A DNA stretch of 64,000 bases, taken from contig NZ_JAMTCG010000005.1 in the NCBI RefSeq assembly GCF_024171725.1, positions 124,001-188,000 on the forward strand. Direction: 5' to 3'. A program made the translations under genes and the position numbers. Positions 35,771 to 44,701 of the stretch are shown piece after piece (within the stretch, counting starts at the first letter, position 1; each line of letters opens with the position of its first letter). The notes beneath the pieces were generated by a model that worked only from the letters and a program-made list of their open reading frames with translations, was not told the origin of the DNA and did not search any database. This DNA comes from Williamsia serinedens. Lineage in GTDB: Bacteria; Actinomycetota; Actinomycetes; Mycobacteriales; Mycobacteriaceae.

Positions 35771-36388
35771 GTGCAGTCGCTGATCGACTGGCTCGTCGAC
35801 GTCATCCAGACGACGCCGCCGTGGGTCGTCTACCTGGTGGTGTGGGCGCTGGTCTACTGCGAGTCGGCCGCTTTGCTGGGCCTGATCCTGCCCGGGGAGA
35901 CAGCACTTCTCGCGGGAGGTGTCGCGGCAGCGGTGGGGGAGACCTCCATCGGCTGGCTGATCGCCGGCGCCTGCGTCGCGGCGATCGCCGGGGACGCGAC
36001 AGGGTTCTCACTCGGCCGGTGGTCGGGGCCACGGATGATGCGCTCGCGGCTCGGGCGCAGGATCGGCGAGGAACGGTGGGACCGTGTGGCCCACGCCATC
36101 CAGACCAACGGGATCCCGACGGTGGTCGGTGCCCGATGGATCGGCTACGTCCGCACCCTCACCCCGTTCGTGGCGGGGATGTCGCGGATGGCGGTGCCGA
36201 AGTATTTGTCGGCCAACGTCGTCGGCGGGATCATCTGGGTGACGGCGGTCGGGATGATCGGCTACCTCGTCGGCGCGGCGGTCGGCGCACGACTGCTCCT
36301 GTACGGCGGCATCGTCGTCGGGGTGCTGGCGTGCCTGTGGTTCGCCGTCAGCTGGTGGCGGTCACGACACCGGGCTGATGTCACCTGA
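35771..36388 (+). CDS. Second DedA-family membrane protein
   Basis: A protein of 205 residues with four to five hydrophobic segments. DedA elements are ESAALLGLILPGETALLAGG interrupted at about residue 40-57, GDATGFSLGRWSG and ARWIGYVRTLTPFVAGMSRM (the re-entrant Arg-rich part). It is shorter than the copy at 3041 and differs clearly from it. GTG 35771 follows a G-rich RBS (GGGGGG). Its last 27 bp overlap the 3' end of the convergent isochorismate synthase gene. Substrate unknown. Confidence 0.88.
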   Translation: MQSLIDWLVDVIQTTPPWVVYLVVWALVYCESAALLGLILPGETALLAGGVAAAVGETSIGWLIAGACVAAIAGDATGFSLGRWSGPRMMRSRLGRRIGEERWDRVAHAIQTNGIPTVVGARWIGYVRTLTPFVAGMSRMAVPKYLSANVVGGIIWVTAVGMIGYLVGAAVGARLLLYGGIVVGVLACLWFAVSWWRSRHRADVT

Positions 36389-37483
36389 CCGGACGACGGA
36401 TTCGTCGGCCAGGACCCCCGGCGCGCCCAGCGCCCGGAGCACCGTCGCGAACTTCGCTGTGGTCTCGGCGAGTTCGGCGGCCGGATCGGAGTCGACAACG
36501 ATGCCCCCGCCCGACCACGCCCGGAGCGACCGCCGGTCCGCGGCAACCTCGACACAGCGGATGCTGACCATCCATTCGCCGTCACCCGCGGCGTCACACC
36601 AGCCGACGGCGCCGGCGTAGAAGCCTCGCGGCCCCTCGACCTCGTCGATGATCGTCCGGGCGGCCTCGGTGGGGGTCCCGCAGATCGCGGGTGTCGGGTG
36701 CAGCAGGAGCGCGAGATCCAATGCGCTGACGTCGTTCTCGACGAGAACGCCCTCGATGGGGGACGCGAGGTGCCACATCTCACCGGTGCCGATGAGGACG
36801 GGCTCGTCGGGCACCTGCAGGTCGCGGGTGATCGGCGCCAGGGCTGCGGCGATGTGGTCGACGACATAGCGGTGCTCGCGGTGGTCCTTGCCGGAGTCGA
36901 CGAGTGCCTGCCCGTTGCGGCGGTCGACCTCGGGGTCCGACGACCGCGGCGCGGAGCCCGCGTAGGGCCGACACAGGACACGGTCGCCGACCTTGCGCAC
37001 CAACGACTCCGGGCTCGACCCGACGAGTGCGGCGCCGAGCTGTCGGCCACCGGCGGCGGACAGGTCGACGGCGAACGCGTTGCCCTCCGGGCTGCCTGCG
37101 GTGAAGCACCGGACGAGGTCCTCGACATCGAGTTCCCCGTCGGCCACGAGGTCGATCGCCCGCGCGACCACCACCTTGTCGGCCTCGCCCGCGGCGATCC
37201 GGTCGACGACGGCCGCGACGCGCCGGCGGTGATCGGCCGGTGACGGCACCGAACGCACCAGTCGCACAGGCGCGATGGGGGCCGCCGCGGTCGACACCGG
37301 CTCGTGGAGCGCGAGGTCGCCGGGGACGTAGAGCGCGTCCGGGGACCCCGGGGCGAAGGAGAGGGCGCCGACCACCGGTGAGCCCGACGTCGCCGCGGCG
37401 GCGGCGTCCGACGCCCGGTCGAACGCGCGCTCGGCGCGCGTCGCGCGCACCGTCCGCGACGGCCGGGAGAGGTGGAACAGCAC
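36362..37483 (-). CDS. entC: Isochorismate synthase
   Basis: A protein of 373 residues of the chorismate-binding family, about the length of M. tuberculosis EntC. Conserved blocks are DKVVVARAIDL (with the general-base Lys), GSSPESLVRKVGDRVLCRP, GTGEMWHLASPIEG split by context, HPTPAICGTP and AWSGGGIVVDSDPAAE (metal-binding Glu region). It supplies isochorismate for siderophore (salicylate or DHB-type) or menaquinone synthesis. No other siderophore gene is adjacent. The start is GTG 37483, with TAGCGT 6 bases upstream and no RBS, so it is probably leaderless. A perfect palindrome overlaps the -35 region. Confidence 0.92.
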   Translation of the reverse strand: MLFHLSRPSRTVRATRAERAFDRASDAAAAATSGSPVVGALSFAPGSPDALYVPGDLALHEPVSTAAAPIAPVRLVRSVPSPADHRRRVAAVVDRIAAGEADKVVVARAIDLVADGELDVEDLVRCFTAGSPEGNAFAVDLSAAGGRQLGAALVGSSPESLVRKVGDRVLCRPYAGSAPRSSDPEVDRRNGQALVDSGKDHREHRYVVDHIAAALAPITRDLQVPDEPVLIGTGEMWHLASPIEGVLVENDVSALDLALLLHPTPAICGTPTEAARTIIDEVEGPRGFYAGAVGWCDAAGDGEWMVSIRCVEVAADRRSLRAWSGGGIVVDSDPAAELAETTAKFATVLRALGAPGVLADESVVRSGDISPVS

Positions 37484-37530
37484 GTGTCCACGCTACCCGC
37501 GCGGGGGTTGCGCTCACGGTGAGCGCAACC
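37484..37530 (-). promoter_or_regulatory. Leaderless entC promoter with perfect 25-bp palindromic operator
   Basis: TAGCGT at 37490-37495 (minus) plus 6 bases leads straight to GTG 37483. At 37506-37530, GGTTGCGCTCAC and GTGAGCGCAACC flank a single G: a perfect 12-1-12 palindrome covering the -35 position. It does not resemble the IdeR box. A related GGTGCGCTCACC lies at 37553-37564. Both genes diverge from here, so it is an operator rather than a terminator. Confidence 0.72.
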
Positions 37531-37578
37531 ACTCCCCGTGTTGACTCCGCTCGGTGCGCTCACCCATGATCTCCGGCA

Positions 37579-37698
37579 GGTCATGAGTGTCAGCGTCGTG
37601 AGCCCCGGCTCGCTGACCGGCAACCCTCCTACCGCGGTGGGGTGCTCCCGGGTGACGACCCGGCCCGTCTCCACACCGGACACGGGCAAGCGCGGGGC
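37579..37698 (+). ncRNA. SAM-IV riboswitch
   Basis: About 120 nt matching the actinobacterial SAM-IV aptamer almost base for base in its core: GGTCATGAGTG at 37579, AGCCCCGGCT, CCGGCAACCCTCC, ACCGCGGTGGGGTGC and GACGACC closing P1, then the 3' pseudoknot strand GGCAAGCGCGGG. I recall the M. tuberculosis SAM-IV RNA having the same blocks in the same order. SAM binding normally lowers expression. The element ends 32 bases before the aminotransferase ATG, close to the RBS GGAGG, so control of translation is likely. Confidence 0.93.
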
Positions 37699-37730
37699 CC
37701 CTGGTGGTCCCCGGACCCCACGGAGGAAGC

Positions 37731-38900
37731 ATGTCCCTGCTCGCCGAGCCCGCCCTGACCGCGTCGCCTGTCGTCGACAGGCCGTACGCCAACCTCGATC
37801 ACGCCGCCAGCGCCCCGGCGCTCGGAGCGGTCGTCGACGAGGTGATGCGCGTTCTGCCCGAGTACGCCAGCGTGCACCGCGGTGCGGGGCGGTACTCGCA
37901 GATCACCACTGATCGCTACGAGGCCGCCCGCACGCAGGTGGCGCGATTCGTGCGTGCCCGCCCCGACGACAGCGTCGTCTTCACCCGCAACACCACCGAC
38001 GCGATCAACCTCCTGGCCGGGGTCGTCCCCGGCGAGACCGTCGTGCTCGACGTGGAACACCACGCGAACCTGCTGCCGTGGACGCGCCGTGGCCGTCGGG
38101 TGGTTCGGTGCCGCGACACCGTCGACGAGACCCTCGACGCCCTTGTCACAGAACTGCGCCGAGCGCCCGCGGCGCTGCTGGCGGTGACCGGCGCCTCGAA
38201 CGTGACGGGGGAGGTGCTGCCGCTCGGCCGTCTCGCCGACCTCGCCCACGACGCCGGCGCGCGGATCCTCGTCGACGCCGCCCAACTCGCCCCGCACCGC
38301 GCGATCACCCTGGCCGGGACGGGCATCGACCACCTCGTGTTCTCCGGTCACAAGCTCTACGCGCCGTTCGGTGCCGGTGTTCTCGTCGGTCGCTCCGACT
38401 GGCTCGACGACGCGCAGCCCTACCTGGCCGGGGGTGGCGCGACCGTCGACGTCGACGGGGACAGGGTGGTCTGGCACACGGGCGCGGCCCGGCACGAGGC
38501 CGGCTCGCCCAACGTGCTCGGTGCGATCGCGATAGCGGCGGCCTGCCGCGCCCTGACCGACATCGGGTTCGACCGCATCGGCGTGCACGAACACGATCTG
38601 CGGGTGCGTCTCGACCGTGGGTTGGACGCGCTGCCCGGTGTCGAGCGTCTCGCGGTGTTCGGTGACGACGACCTGGACCGCGTGGGCATCGCCGCGTTCA
38701 CCGTCGCCGGTCACAGCCCGCGGGCGGTGGCCGAACATCTCGCCGAGCGGGGCATCGGGGTCCGTGACGGTCGGTTCTGCGCCCACCCGCTGCTCGAGCG
38801 GCTCGGTCGGCGGCAGGGCGCGGTCCGCGCGTCGTTCGGCGTCGAGACCGGCGCCGACGAGATCGACCGACTGCTGGACGCCCTCGCAGAGATCTGCTGA
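37731..38900 (+). CDS. Class V aminotransferase, cysteine desulfurase-like (SufS/CsdA type)
   Basis: A PLP enzyme of 389 residues. The Schiff-base lysine is Lys208 (FSGHKLYAPFGAG). VFTRNTTDAINLLA, DVEHHANLLPW and ILVDAAQLAPHR follow the class V pattern. Cys350 in DGRFCAHPL aligns with the catalytic Cys of type II cysteine desulfurases (RAGHHCAQP). ATG 37731 has RBS GGAGG at 37722. It sits under a SAM-IV riboswitch, so it belongs to sulfur or methionine metabolism; cysteine desulfuration or a related Cys/selenocysteine lyase reaction is plausible. No Suf or Isc genes are nearby. Confidence 0.87.
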   Translation: MSLLAEPALTASPVVDRPYANLDHAASAPALGAVVDEVMRVLPEYASVHRGAGRYSQITTDRYEAARTQVARFVRARPDDSVVFTRNTTDAINLLAGVVPGETVVLDVEHHANLLPWTRRGRRVVRCRDTVDETLDALVTELRRAPAALLAVTGASNVTGEVLPLGRLADLAHDAGARILVDAAQLAPHRAITLAGTGIDHLVFSGHKLYAPFGAGVLVGRSDWLDDAQPYLAGGGATVDVDGDRVVWHTGAARHEAGSPNVLGAIAIAAACRALTDIGFDRIGVHEHDLRVRLDRGLDALPGVERLAVFGDDDLDRVGIAAFTVAGHSPRAVAEHLAERGIGVRDGRFCAHPLLERLGRRQGAVRASFGVETGADEIDRLLDALAEIC

Positions 38901-38921
38901 CGTCCGCTGCCCGACGAACAC

Positions 38922-38941
38922 CCCCGGCCCCGCGGCCGGGG
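38922..38941 (+). terminator. Terminator hairpin with short T-run
   Basis: CCCCGGCC-CCGC-GGCCGGGG, a perfect 8-bp stem 22 bases after the aminotransferase stop, followed by CTGTTTG. It is one of the few hairpins here with any T-run. Confidence 0.8.
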
Positions 38942-38970
38942 CTGTTTGCGTGTCATCGTCGCCGACGGCA

Positions 38971-38996
38971 TACTTGCACCAGTCAAGCAGTTGCAC
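38971..38996 (+). promoter_or_regulatory. Likely autoregulatory operator of the marR-MFS operon
   Basis: CTTG-CACCAGT-CAAG (38973-38987) is an inverted repeat, and TTGCAC is repeated at 38974 and 38991, 17 bp apart. The site lies 28-50 bases before the MarR start, where such regulators bind their own promoters. It is AT-richer than its surroundings. Confidence 0.5.
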
Positions 38997-39023
38997 GGCG
39001 AAACTCATTTCAGGCAGGAATCA

Positions 39024-39623
39024 GTGACGAGACTCGACCACGTCGACGAGCTGCTCGGGGTTCTGTCCCGGTACGGACGGATCCGCGAGCGCCTCGCCGT
39101 CACGAAGTTCAAGACGTCGGAGGGCATCGTGGAGACGGCCGCGTTCTCGTGCCTCTTCACCCTCGCCGACCAGCCGATGCGCTCCGGCGAGTTGGCGGAG
39201 CACCTGCTCGCGGACCCGTCGACGGTCAGCAGGCACATCGCCGCGCTGGTGCGGCTGGGGTACGTGCGACGCGAGGCGGACCCCCGCGACGGGCGCGCGA
39301 CGATCCTGGTGCTCACCGAGTCCGGGCACGAGCAGGTCCGCGCGGTCCGCGAACACCGCAAGCAGGTCTTCGACGAGATGTTGGGCGACTTCACCAACGA
39401 GGAGGTCGCCGAGCTGACCCGCCTCATGGGCCGGGTGGTCGTCGCGGTGGAGGACTTCGCGGCGCGTGTCCACGACGGCGCCCACGCCACCGACACGACC
39501 GATCGCCACGGCGTGGGAATCGACGACGACCCCGCGACGGTTGGCTCCCCAGAGAACGGCGACGTGACCGACGACACCTCGGCCCGGTTCACGTCCGAGC
39601 ACCGCGAGAAGGCATCACGATGA
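39024..39623 (+). CDS. MarR-family transcriptional regulator of an exporter
   Basis: A protein of 199 residues. The winged helix-turn-helix spans about residues 35-130 (MRSGELAEHLLADPSTVSRHIAALV, wing DPRDGRATILVLT), followed by a dimerisation helix and a 50-residue acidic tail unusual for MarR proteins. There is no Cys of the OhrR type, so it is probably ligand-responsive. GTG 39024 follows AGGAA. Its stop overlaps the exporter ATG (ATGA), the classic layout of a drug-responsive regulator with its pump. The inducer is unknown. Confidence 0.9.
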   Translation: MTRLDHVDELLGVLSRYGRIRERLAVTKFKTSEGIVETAAFSCLFTLADQPMRSGELAEHLLADPSTVSRHIAALVRLGYVRREADPRDGRATILVLTESGHEQVRAVREHRKQVFDEMLGDFTNEEVAELTRLMGRVVVAVEDFAARVHDGAHATDTTDRHGVGIDDDPATVGSPENGDVTDDTSARFTSEHREKASR

Positions 39624-41575
39624 GCAACAGCACAGCTGCACCCGACGCGACGGGAGCGTCGACGCCGAGCGCCCCGACCGCGGCGCCGGCCGCCCTGACC
39701 CACCGGCAGATCCTGACGATCATGGGCGGGCTCATGATCGGCATGTTCCTCGCCGCCCTGGACCAGACGATCGTCTCCACGTCGATCCGGACGATCGCCG
39801 ACGACCTGAACGGCTACTCGCTGCAGGCGTGGGTGACGACGGCGTACCTCATCACCTCGACGCTCGCGACGCCGCTCTATGGCAAGTTGTCCGACATGTA
39901 CGGCCGCAAGCCGTTCTTCATGGCCGCGATCTCCATCTTCGTCGTCGGCTCGTTGCTCTGCTCGACCTCGACCTCGATGTACGAGCTGGCCGGGTTCCGC
40001 GCCCTGCAGGGCATCGGTGCCGGTGGCCTGTTCTCCCTGGCGCTCACCATCATCGGCGACATCGTCGCGCCCCGGGAGCGCGCGAAGTACCAGGGCTACT
40101 TCCTCGCCGTGTTCGGCACCTCCAGCGTCCTGGGGCCGGTGCTCGGTGGCCTCTTCGCCGGGCAGGACAGCATTTTGTTCGTCAGCGGGTGGCGCTGGGT
40201 GTTCCTGGTGAACGTCCCGATCGGTCTCATCGCGCTGGTCGTGGTGTTCCGTGTCCTCAACTACGACCGCATCCAGGGTGTGCGCCGACGCATCGACTGG
40301 TGGGGCGCCCTGGCACTGGCCGTCGGCGTGGTGCCGCTGCTCGTCGTGGCGGAGCAGGGGCGTGAGTGGGGCTGGGGTTCGGTCCGCTCCATCGTCTGTT
40401 ACGCGATCGGTGTCGTCGGCGTCGCGCTGTTCGTCGGCGTCGAGAAGGCGATGGGCGAGGCCGCGATCATCCCGCTGCGGGTGTTCAAGAACCGGGTCTT
40501 CGCGCAGGGCATCGTGATCTCGATCGTCATCGGCATGGTGATGTTCGGCGCCATCTCGATCCTGCCGCAGTACTACCAGGTGCTCCGTGGCTCCAGCCCG
40601 ACCATCGCCGGTCTGCAGTTGCTGCCGATGGTGCTCGGCCTGATGAGCGCGTCGATCGTCTCCGGCCAGACGATCTCGCGCACCGGTCGGTACAAGATCT
40701 TCACCCTCATCGGCGTCGTGCTGATCACCGTCATGACCTTCCTGCTGCACTACGTCAGCCCGTCGACGTCGCTCTACGTGGTCATGCTGATGACGTTCGG
40801 ACTCGGCTTCGGGCTCGGCAACCTGATGCAGCCGCTGACGTTGGCGATGCAGAACGTGTTGCCCGCCAAGGACATGGGCATCTCGACGAGCTCGGCCACG
40901 TTCTTCCGTCAGATCGGTGGAACCCTGGGTGTCGCGGTGTTCTTCTCGGTCCTGTTCTCGCTCATGGGGCCGAACATCGCCGACGAGTTCCAGAAGGCCG
41001 CGCCGACCCAGTCGTTCCAGCAGGGCGTGCGCGAGGCGGTCCAGAGCTCCGACCCGACCGTCTCGGGCTTCGGTCGCAGCCTGGTGGAGGCCGCCCAGGG
41101 TGGCGGCGGTGGCGCCACCGGATCGGTCATGAACGACACCTCGGTCATCGCGAAGCTGCCCGACGCGGTCGCCGCGCCGATCAAGCAAGGCTTCTCCGGC
41201 GCGATGGACTCGGTGTTCCTCACGGTCTCGATCGTCTCGGTGATCGCCCTGGTCGCCGTCTTCACGTGGAAGGAGGTGCCGTTGCGCAAGACCTCCGGCA
41301 CCCAGGCCGCGGCCGAGGACGCGATGGGCACCGGGCCCGACCCCGACGCCGCGCCCGGCGCCGACGTCACGCACGCCCGTTCCGGCGTCGCCGACGACGT
41401 CACCACCTCGGGCGAGATCGTCGATCCCGCAGCGGTTCACGGCAAGCACACGGCTCTCGCCGACGAGGGCGGCCCGGTCGTCGCCCCCGACCACGGCGGT
41501 CGGCACGAGGCCTCCGAGGCCACGACAGCCGTCGTCGACGACGATCGCCCGCACCCGAGTCGACACGAGGCCTGA
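39620..41575 (+). CDS. DHA2-family (14-TM) multidrug efflux MFS transporter
   Basis: A protein of 651 residues. Fourteen membrane helices are expected. Motif A is GKLSDMYGRKP (about residues 88-98) and the DHA2 motif LDQTIVSTS is in the first helix. A 70-residue loop (about 455-530, with GGGGG) precedes the last helix, and a charged cytoplasmic tail of about 100 residues follows, making it longer than the usual 500-550. It should export hydrophobic drugs or metabolites using the proton gradient. ATG 39620 overlaps the marR stop, so the two are co-expressed. Confidence 0.93.
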   Translation: MSNSTAAPDATGASTPSAPTAAPAALTHRQILTIMGGLMIGMFLAALDQTIVSTSIRTIADDLNGYSLQAWVTTAYLITSTLATPLYGKLSDMYGRKPFFMAAISIFVVGSLLCSTSTSMYELAGFRALQGIGAGGLFSLALTIIGDIVAPRERAKYQGYFLAVFGTSSVLGPVLGGLFAGQDSILFVSGWRWVFLVNVPIGLIALVVVFRVLNYDRIQGVRRRIDWWGALALAVGVVPLLVVAEQGREWGWGSVRSIVCYAIGVVGVALFVGVEKAMGEAAIIPLRVFKNRVFAQGIVISIVIGMVMFGAISILPQYYQVLRGSSPTIAGLQLLPMVLGLMSASIVSGQTISRTGRYKIFTLIGVVLITVMTFLLHYVSPSTSLYVVMLMTFGLGFGLGNLMQPLTLAMQNVLPAKDMGISTSSATFFRQIGGTLGVAVFFSVLFSLMGPNIADEFQKAAPTQSFQQGVREAVQSSDPTVSGFGRSLVEAAQGGGGGATGSVMNDTSVIAKLPDAVAAPIKQGFSGAMDSVFLTVSIVSVIALVAVFTWKEVPLRKTSGTQAAAEDAMGTGPDPDAAPGADVTHARSGVADDVTTSGEIVDPAAVHGKHTALADEGGPVVAPDHGGRHEASEATTAVVDDDRPHPSRHEA

Positions 41576-41587
41576 GCCCCGTACGAC

Positions 41588-41622
41588 ACAGGCCCCGACC
41601 GCATCGCGCGGTCGGGGCCTGT
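41588..41622. terminator. 15-bp stem terminator between MFS gene and ppa
   Basis: ACAGGCCCCGACCGC (41588-41602) pairs perfectly with 41608-41622 around ATCGC. It lies 12 bases after the MFS stop and 19 bases before the end of the convergent ppa gene, so it serves both. Confidence 0.88.
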
Positions 41623-41641
41623 CGTCGTGAGAGGGCTGGTG

Positions 41642-42163
41642 TCAGCCGCGGGAGGGGTCGTTGGCCTCGTGGGGCTGCGCGGCCTGGCGGTCGATGGCCT
41701 CCTGGGCGACCTTCTCGGCGGCCTCGCGGCCGACCCACCCGCCCGGCTGGACCTCCTTGCCGGGCTCGAGATCCTTGTAGTGCTCGAAGAAGTGGGAGAT
41801 GGCGTCGAGCTCGAACTTGTCGATGTCGTCGACGTCCTGGATGTGGTCCCAGCGGACGTCACCGGCGGGCACGGCGAGCAGCTTGTCGTCGCCGCCGGCC
41901 TCGTCGGTCATGGTGTACATCGCCACGATGCGCGCCTTCACGATCACGCCCGGGTACACCGACTCGGGCAGCAGGACCATCGCGTCCAGCGGGTCGCCGT
42001 CCTCGCCGAGGGTGTTGTCGATGTAGCCGTAGTCGGCGGGGTAGCCCATCGAGGTGTACAGGTAGCGGTCGAGGTGGACCTTGCCCGTCTCGTGGTCGAC
42101 CTCGTACTTGTTGCGCTGGCCCTTGGGGATCTCGATGGTGACGTCGAACTCCACGACTCGCAT
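41642..42163 (-). CDS. ppa: Inorganic pyrophosphatase (family I)
   Basis: Hydrolyses pyrophosphate in the cytoplasm, pulling biosynthetic reactions forward. Family I blocks are [13 protein letters not shown], the metal-binding [21 protein letters not shown] read in two parts (three Asp), and [13 protein letters not shown]. It has 173 residues, near the 162 of M. tuberculosis Ppa, with a slightly longer C-terminus. ATG 42163 is preceded by GAGCGAGG. It is divergent from dacB, as Rv3628/Rv3627c in M. tuberculosis. Confidence 0.96.
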   Translation of the reverse strand: MRVVEFDVTIEIPKGQRNKYEVDHETGKVHLDRYLYTSMGYPADYGYIDNTLGEDGDPLDAMVLLPESVYPGVIVKARIVAMYTMTDEAGGDDKLLAVPAGDVRWDHIQDVDDIDKFELDAISHFFEHYKDLEPGKEVQPGGWVGREAAEKVAQEAIDRQAAQPHEANDPSRG

Positions 42164-42276
42164 CCTCGCTCTCTGTGACGGTCCGTGCGGGCACCGCCGA
42201 CCTTGCGTCGGCCGAGCCGCGATCGGGTCGAGGATACTGTTGGTCGCCAGGACCACGGCGGGCGGAGGAGCGCAGA

Positions 42277-43659
42277 GTGAACGCACGGGCAGGCCGGCGC
42301 GCGAGCGTCTGGTGGACCGTCATCCCGGTGCTCGTCCTCGTCGTCATCGCCGCGGTGGTCGCCGTCGTCGCCGTCACGGTCGACTCCGACGGTCCCGATG
42401 CGGCGGCGGACGCCCCGGCACGCCCGGCCCCCGCGTCGGTGAGCCCCGCGATCGTCCCGGTCGCGTCGAGCGCCCCCGAACCGTCGGCGGCCGGCGTCGC
42501 GGCCCAGCTGGCATCGGTCACACGGGACCCCCGCCTGGGCAGCCTCAGCGGAGAGGTCTCCGACGCGTTGACGGGCCAGACCCTGTGGTCGGTGAACCCC
42601 GGCACCCCGATGACGCCGGCGTCGACGACGAAGATCCTCACCGCCGCGGCGGCGCTGCTGACCCTCCCGCTCGACGCGACTCTGACCACCCGCGTCGTCG
42701 ATGCCGGCAACGGTCGCATCGTCGTGGTGGGCGCGGGCGACCCGACGCTGTCGGCGCAGCCGGACGGCACCGACACCTTCTTCTCCGACGCCCCCCGCAT
42801 CGCGGACCTGGCCGCGCAGGTCAAGCGGTCCGGGGTCGCGGTCTCGTCGATCGCGGTCGACACGAGTCTGTTCACGGGCCCCGAGTTCGCGTCGACGTGG
42901 GAGACCGCCGACATCGCCGGGGGCAGCATCGCGCCGATCCAGGCGTTCATGGCCGACTCGGCGCGTCTCGACCCGACCCAGCTGTACTCACCCCGCAGCG
43001 CGACACCGGCCCTGGCCGCCGCCGGTGACCTCGCCGGCGACCTCGGCCTGTCGACCGACGCCGTCGCGGCGGGCACGGCGCCGCAGGGGGCGCGGGTGAT
43101 CGCCTCGGTGACGTCGGCGCCGTTGGAGACCCGCCTCCGCGACATGCTCGTCGACTCCGACGACGTCCTCGCCGAGACCCTCGCCATCGAGGTGGCGCGT
43201 GCGAAGAACCTGCCCGCGAGTCTCGCGGGTGCCACCACCGCGGTGACCTCCGTGCTGCGCGACGCCGGGTTCGACATGTCGCAGGTGACCCTGCGCGACA
43301 CCAACGGACTGTCCGTCCAGGACCGCATCCCGGCCGGCGTGCTCGACGGTCTGCTGCGCGCGACGGCCGGCACCCAGAACCCGAAGCTGCGTCCACTGCT
43401 CGACATGCTGCCCATCGCCGGTGCCACCGGGACTCTCTCGGACCGCTTCTCGTCGGTCTCGGGTGTCGCGACCGCGGCCGGCTGGGTGAAGGCCAAGACC
43501 GGGACCCTGACGGGCGTCAGCGGGCTGGCGGGGATCGTGCAGACGCGACAGAACCGGGTCCTGACGTTCGCACTGCTCTCGAGCGGCACCAACCCGGCCG
43601 ACGCGCGACCGGCGCTCGACGCCGTCGCGGTCCGCCTGCGTGACTGCGGGTGCCGGTGA
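42277..43659 (+). CDS. dacB: D-alanyl-D-alanine carboxypeptidase/endopeptidase (PBP4 type)
   Basis: A protein of 460 residues. One N-terminal transmembrane segment (about residues 12-35) acts as signal or anchor, followed by an Ala/Pro linker. The serine peptidase S13 motifs are STTK (Ser116, Lys119), SDD (in the SxN position, DSDDVLAET) and KTG (Lys407). It trims or opens peptidoglycan peptides outside the membrane. GTG 42277 has the RBS GGAGGAG 6 bases upstream. TACTGT near 42234 may be the -10. The gene ends in a GTGA overlap with the DUF2342 gene; the order matches Rv3627c-Rv3626c. Confidence 0.93.
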   Translation: MNARAGRRASVWWTVIPVLVLVVIAAVVAVVAVTVDSDGPDAAADAPARPAPASVSPAIVPVASSAPEPSAAGVAAQLASVTRDPRLGSLSGEVSDALTGQTLWSVNPGTPMTPASTTKILTAAAALLTLPLDATLTTRVVDAGNGRIVVVGAGDPTLSAQPDGTDTFFSDAPRIADLAAQVKRSGVAVSSIAVDTSLFTGPEFASTWETADIAGGSIAPIQAFMADSARLDPTQLYSPRSATPALAAAGDLAGDLGLSTDAVAAGTAPQGARVIASVTSAPLETRLRDMLVDSDDVLAETLAIEVARAKNLPASLAGATTAVTSVLRDAGFDMSQVTLRDTNGLSVQDRIPAGVLDGLLRATAGTQNPKLRPLLDMLPIAGATGTLSDRFSSVSGVATAAGWVKAKTGTLTGVSGLAGIVQTRQNRVLTFALLSSGTNPADARPALDAVAVRLRDCGCR

Positions 43660-44699
43660 GCGGCGAGGACCGGGACCTGCCCGGTGCGCGCATCGACTGG
43701 TCGCTCGCGGCCGGGGTGGGGCGGCGCCTGACGCGACCGGGGCCGCGGACCACCGGGTACACGCTCACCACCGCCCGCGAGGAGCTCACGACCCTCGCCG
43801 CGCGGGCGGAGGGGCCGGTCCGGGAGACCACCGGTCTCGCCGACGGGCTGCCCGTCCCGACGGCGTCCGTGCTGGACCGTCCGGAGTGGATCGACGCCGC
43901 CGCCCGGTCGATGTCGGCGATGCTCGGCGGCGGCACCGCGACGTCACCCGGGATCGCCGGACGCGTCGGCGGGATCCAGGCCGGCGGGCTGCTGGCGCTG
44001 CTCTCCGGCGCGATCCTGGGCCAGTACGACCCGTTCTCCCCCGACCCCGCGACCGGTGCCGACGGCGTGCTGATGTTGGTGACCCCCAACATCATCGCCG
44101 TCGAGCGGTCGCTGAAGGTCGTGCCGTCGGACTTCCGGTTCTGGGTCTGTCTGCACGAGGTCACCCACCGGGTGCAGTTCTCGGCGAACCCGTGGCTGCG
44201 GTCCTACATGCTCGACAACATCGCCACGATCAGCACCGAGAACGACGAGTCGGGGGCGGAGCTCGCGGCCCGTGTCGTCGGCGTGCTCCGGTCGGACAAG
44301 CCCCGCGAGAAGGGTGTCCTCGGCGCGATGCAGCTCCTGCAGACGCCCGAGCAGTACGAGGCCTTCACCCGACTGATGATGCTCGGCACCCTGCTAGAGG
44401 GCCATGCCGATCACGTGATGGACGCCGTCGGACCCCTGCACGTCCCCACCGTCGACCGCATCCGCTCCGCGTTCGACCAGCGGCGGCAACGCAAGCAGAA
44501 CCCGCTGCAGCGCGTGCTGCGGGCTCTGATCGGCATGGACGCCAAGCTGGCGCAGTACATCCGGGGCAAGGCGTTCGTCGACGAGGTGGTCGCGACCGTG
44601 GGCATGGCCCGGTTCAACGCGGTCTGGACGGGGCCGGACACGCTGCCTCGTCCCGAGGAGATCGACACACCCCGCCGCTGGGTCGACCGGGTCCTCTGA
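43656..44699 (+). CDS. DUF2342 zincin-like protein (Rv3626c-like)
   Basis: A protein of about 347 residues and soluble. The zincin motif HEVTHRVQF (about residue 169) has the HExxH signature, and a downstream Glu (LLEGHADHVMD) can complete the metal site, with another His pair. This is the DUF2342 family, one branch of which has been named F420-biosynthesis-associated by co-occurrence. Whether it is a peptidase is unproven. GTG 43656 overlaps the dacB stop as GTGA; GTG 43650 is an alternative. It sits between dacB and tilS, as in M. tuberculosis. Confidence 0.87.
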   Translation: MSGEDRDLPGARIDWSLAAGVGRRLTRPGPRTTGYTLTTAREELTTLAARAEGPVRETTGLADGLPVPTASVLDRPEWIDAAARSMSAMLGGGTATSPGIAGRVGGIQAGGLLALLSGAILGQYDPFSPDPATGADGVLMLVTPNIIAVERSLKVVPSDFRFWVCLHEVTHRVQFSANPWLRSYMLDNIATISTENDESGAELAARVVGVLRSDKPREKGVLGAMQLLQTPEQYEAFTRLMMLGTLLEGHADHVMDAVGPLHVPTVDRIRSAFDQRRQRKQNPLQRVLRALIGMDAKLAQYIRGKAFVDEVVATVGMARFNAVWTGPDTLPRPEEIDTPRRWVDRVL

Positions 44700-44701
44700 C
44701 G

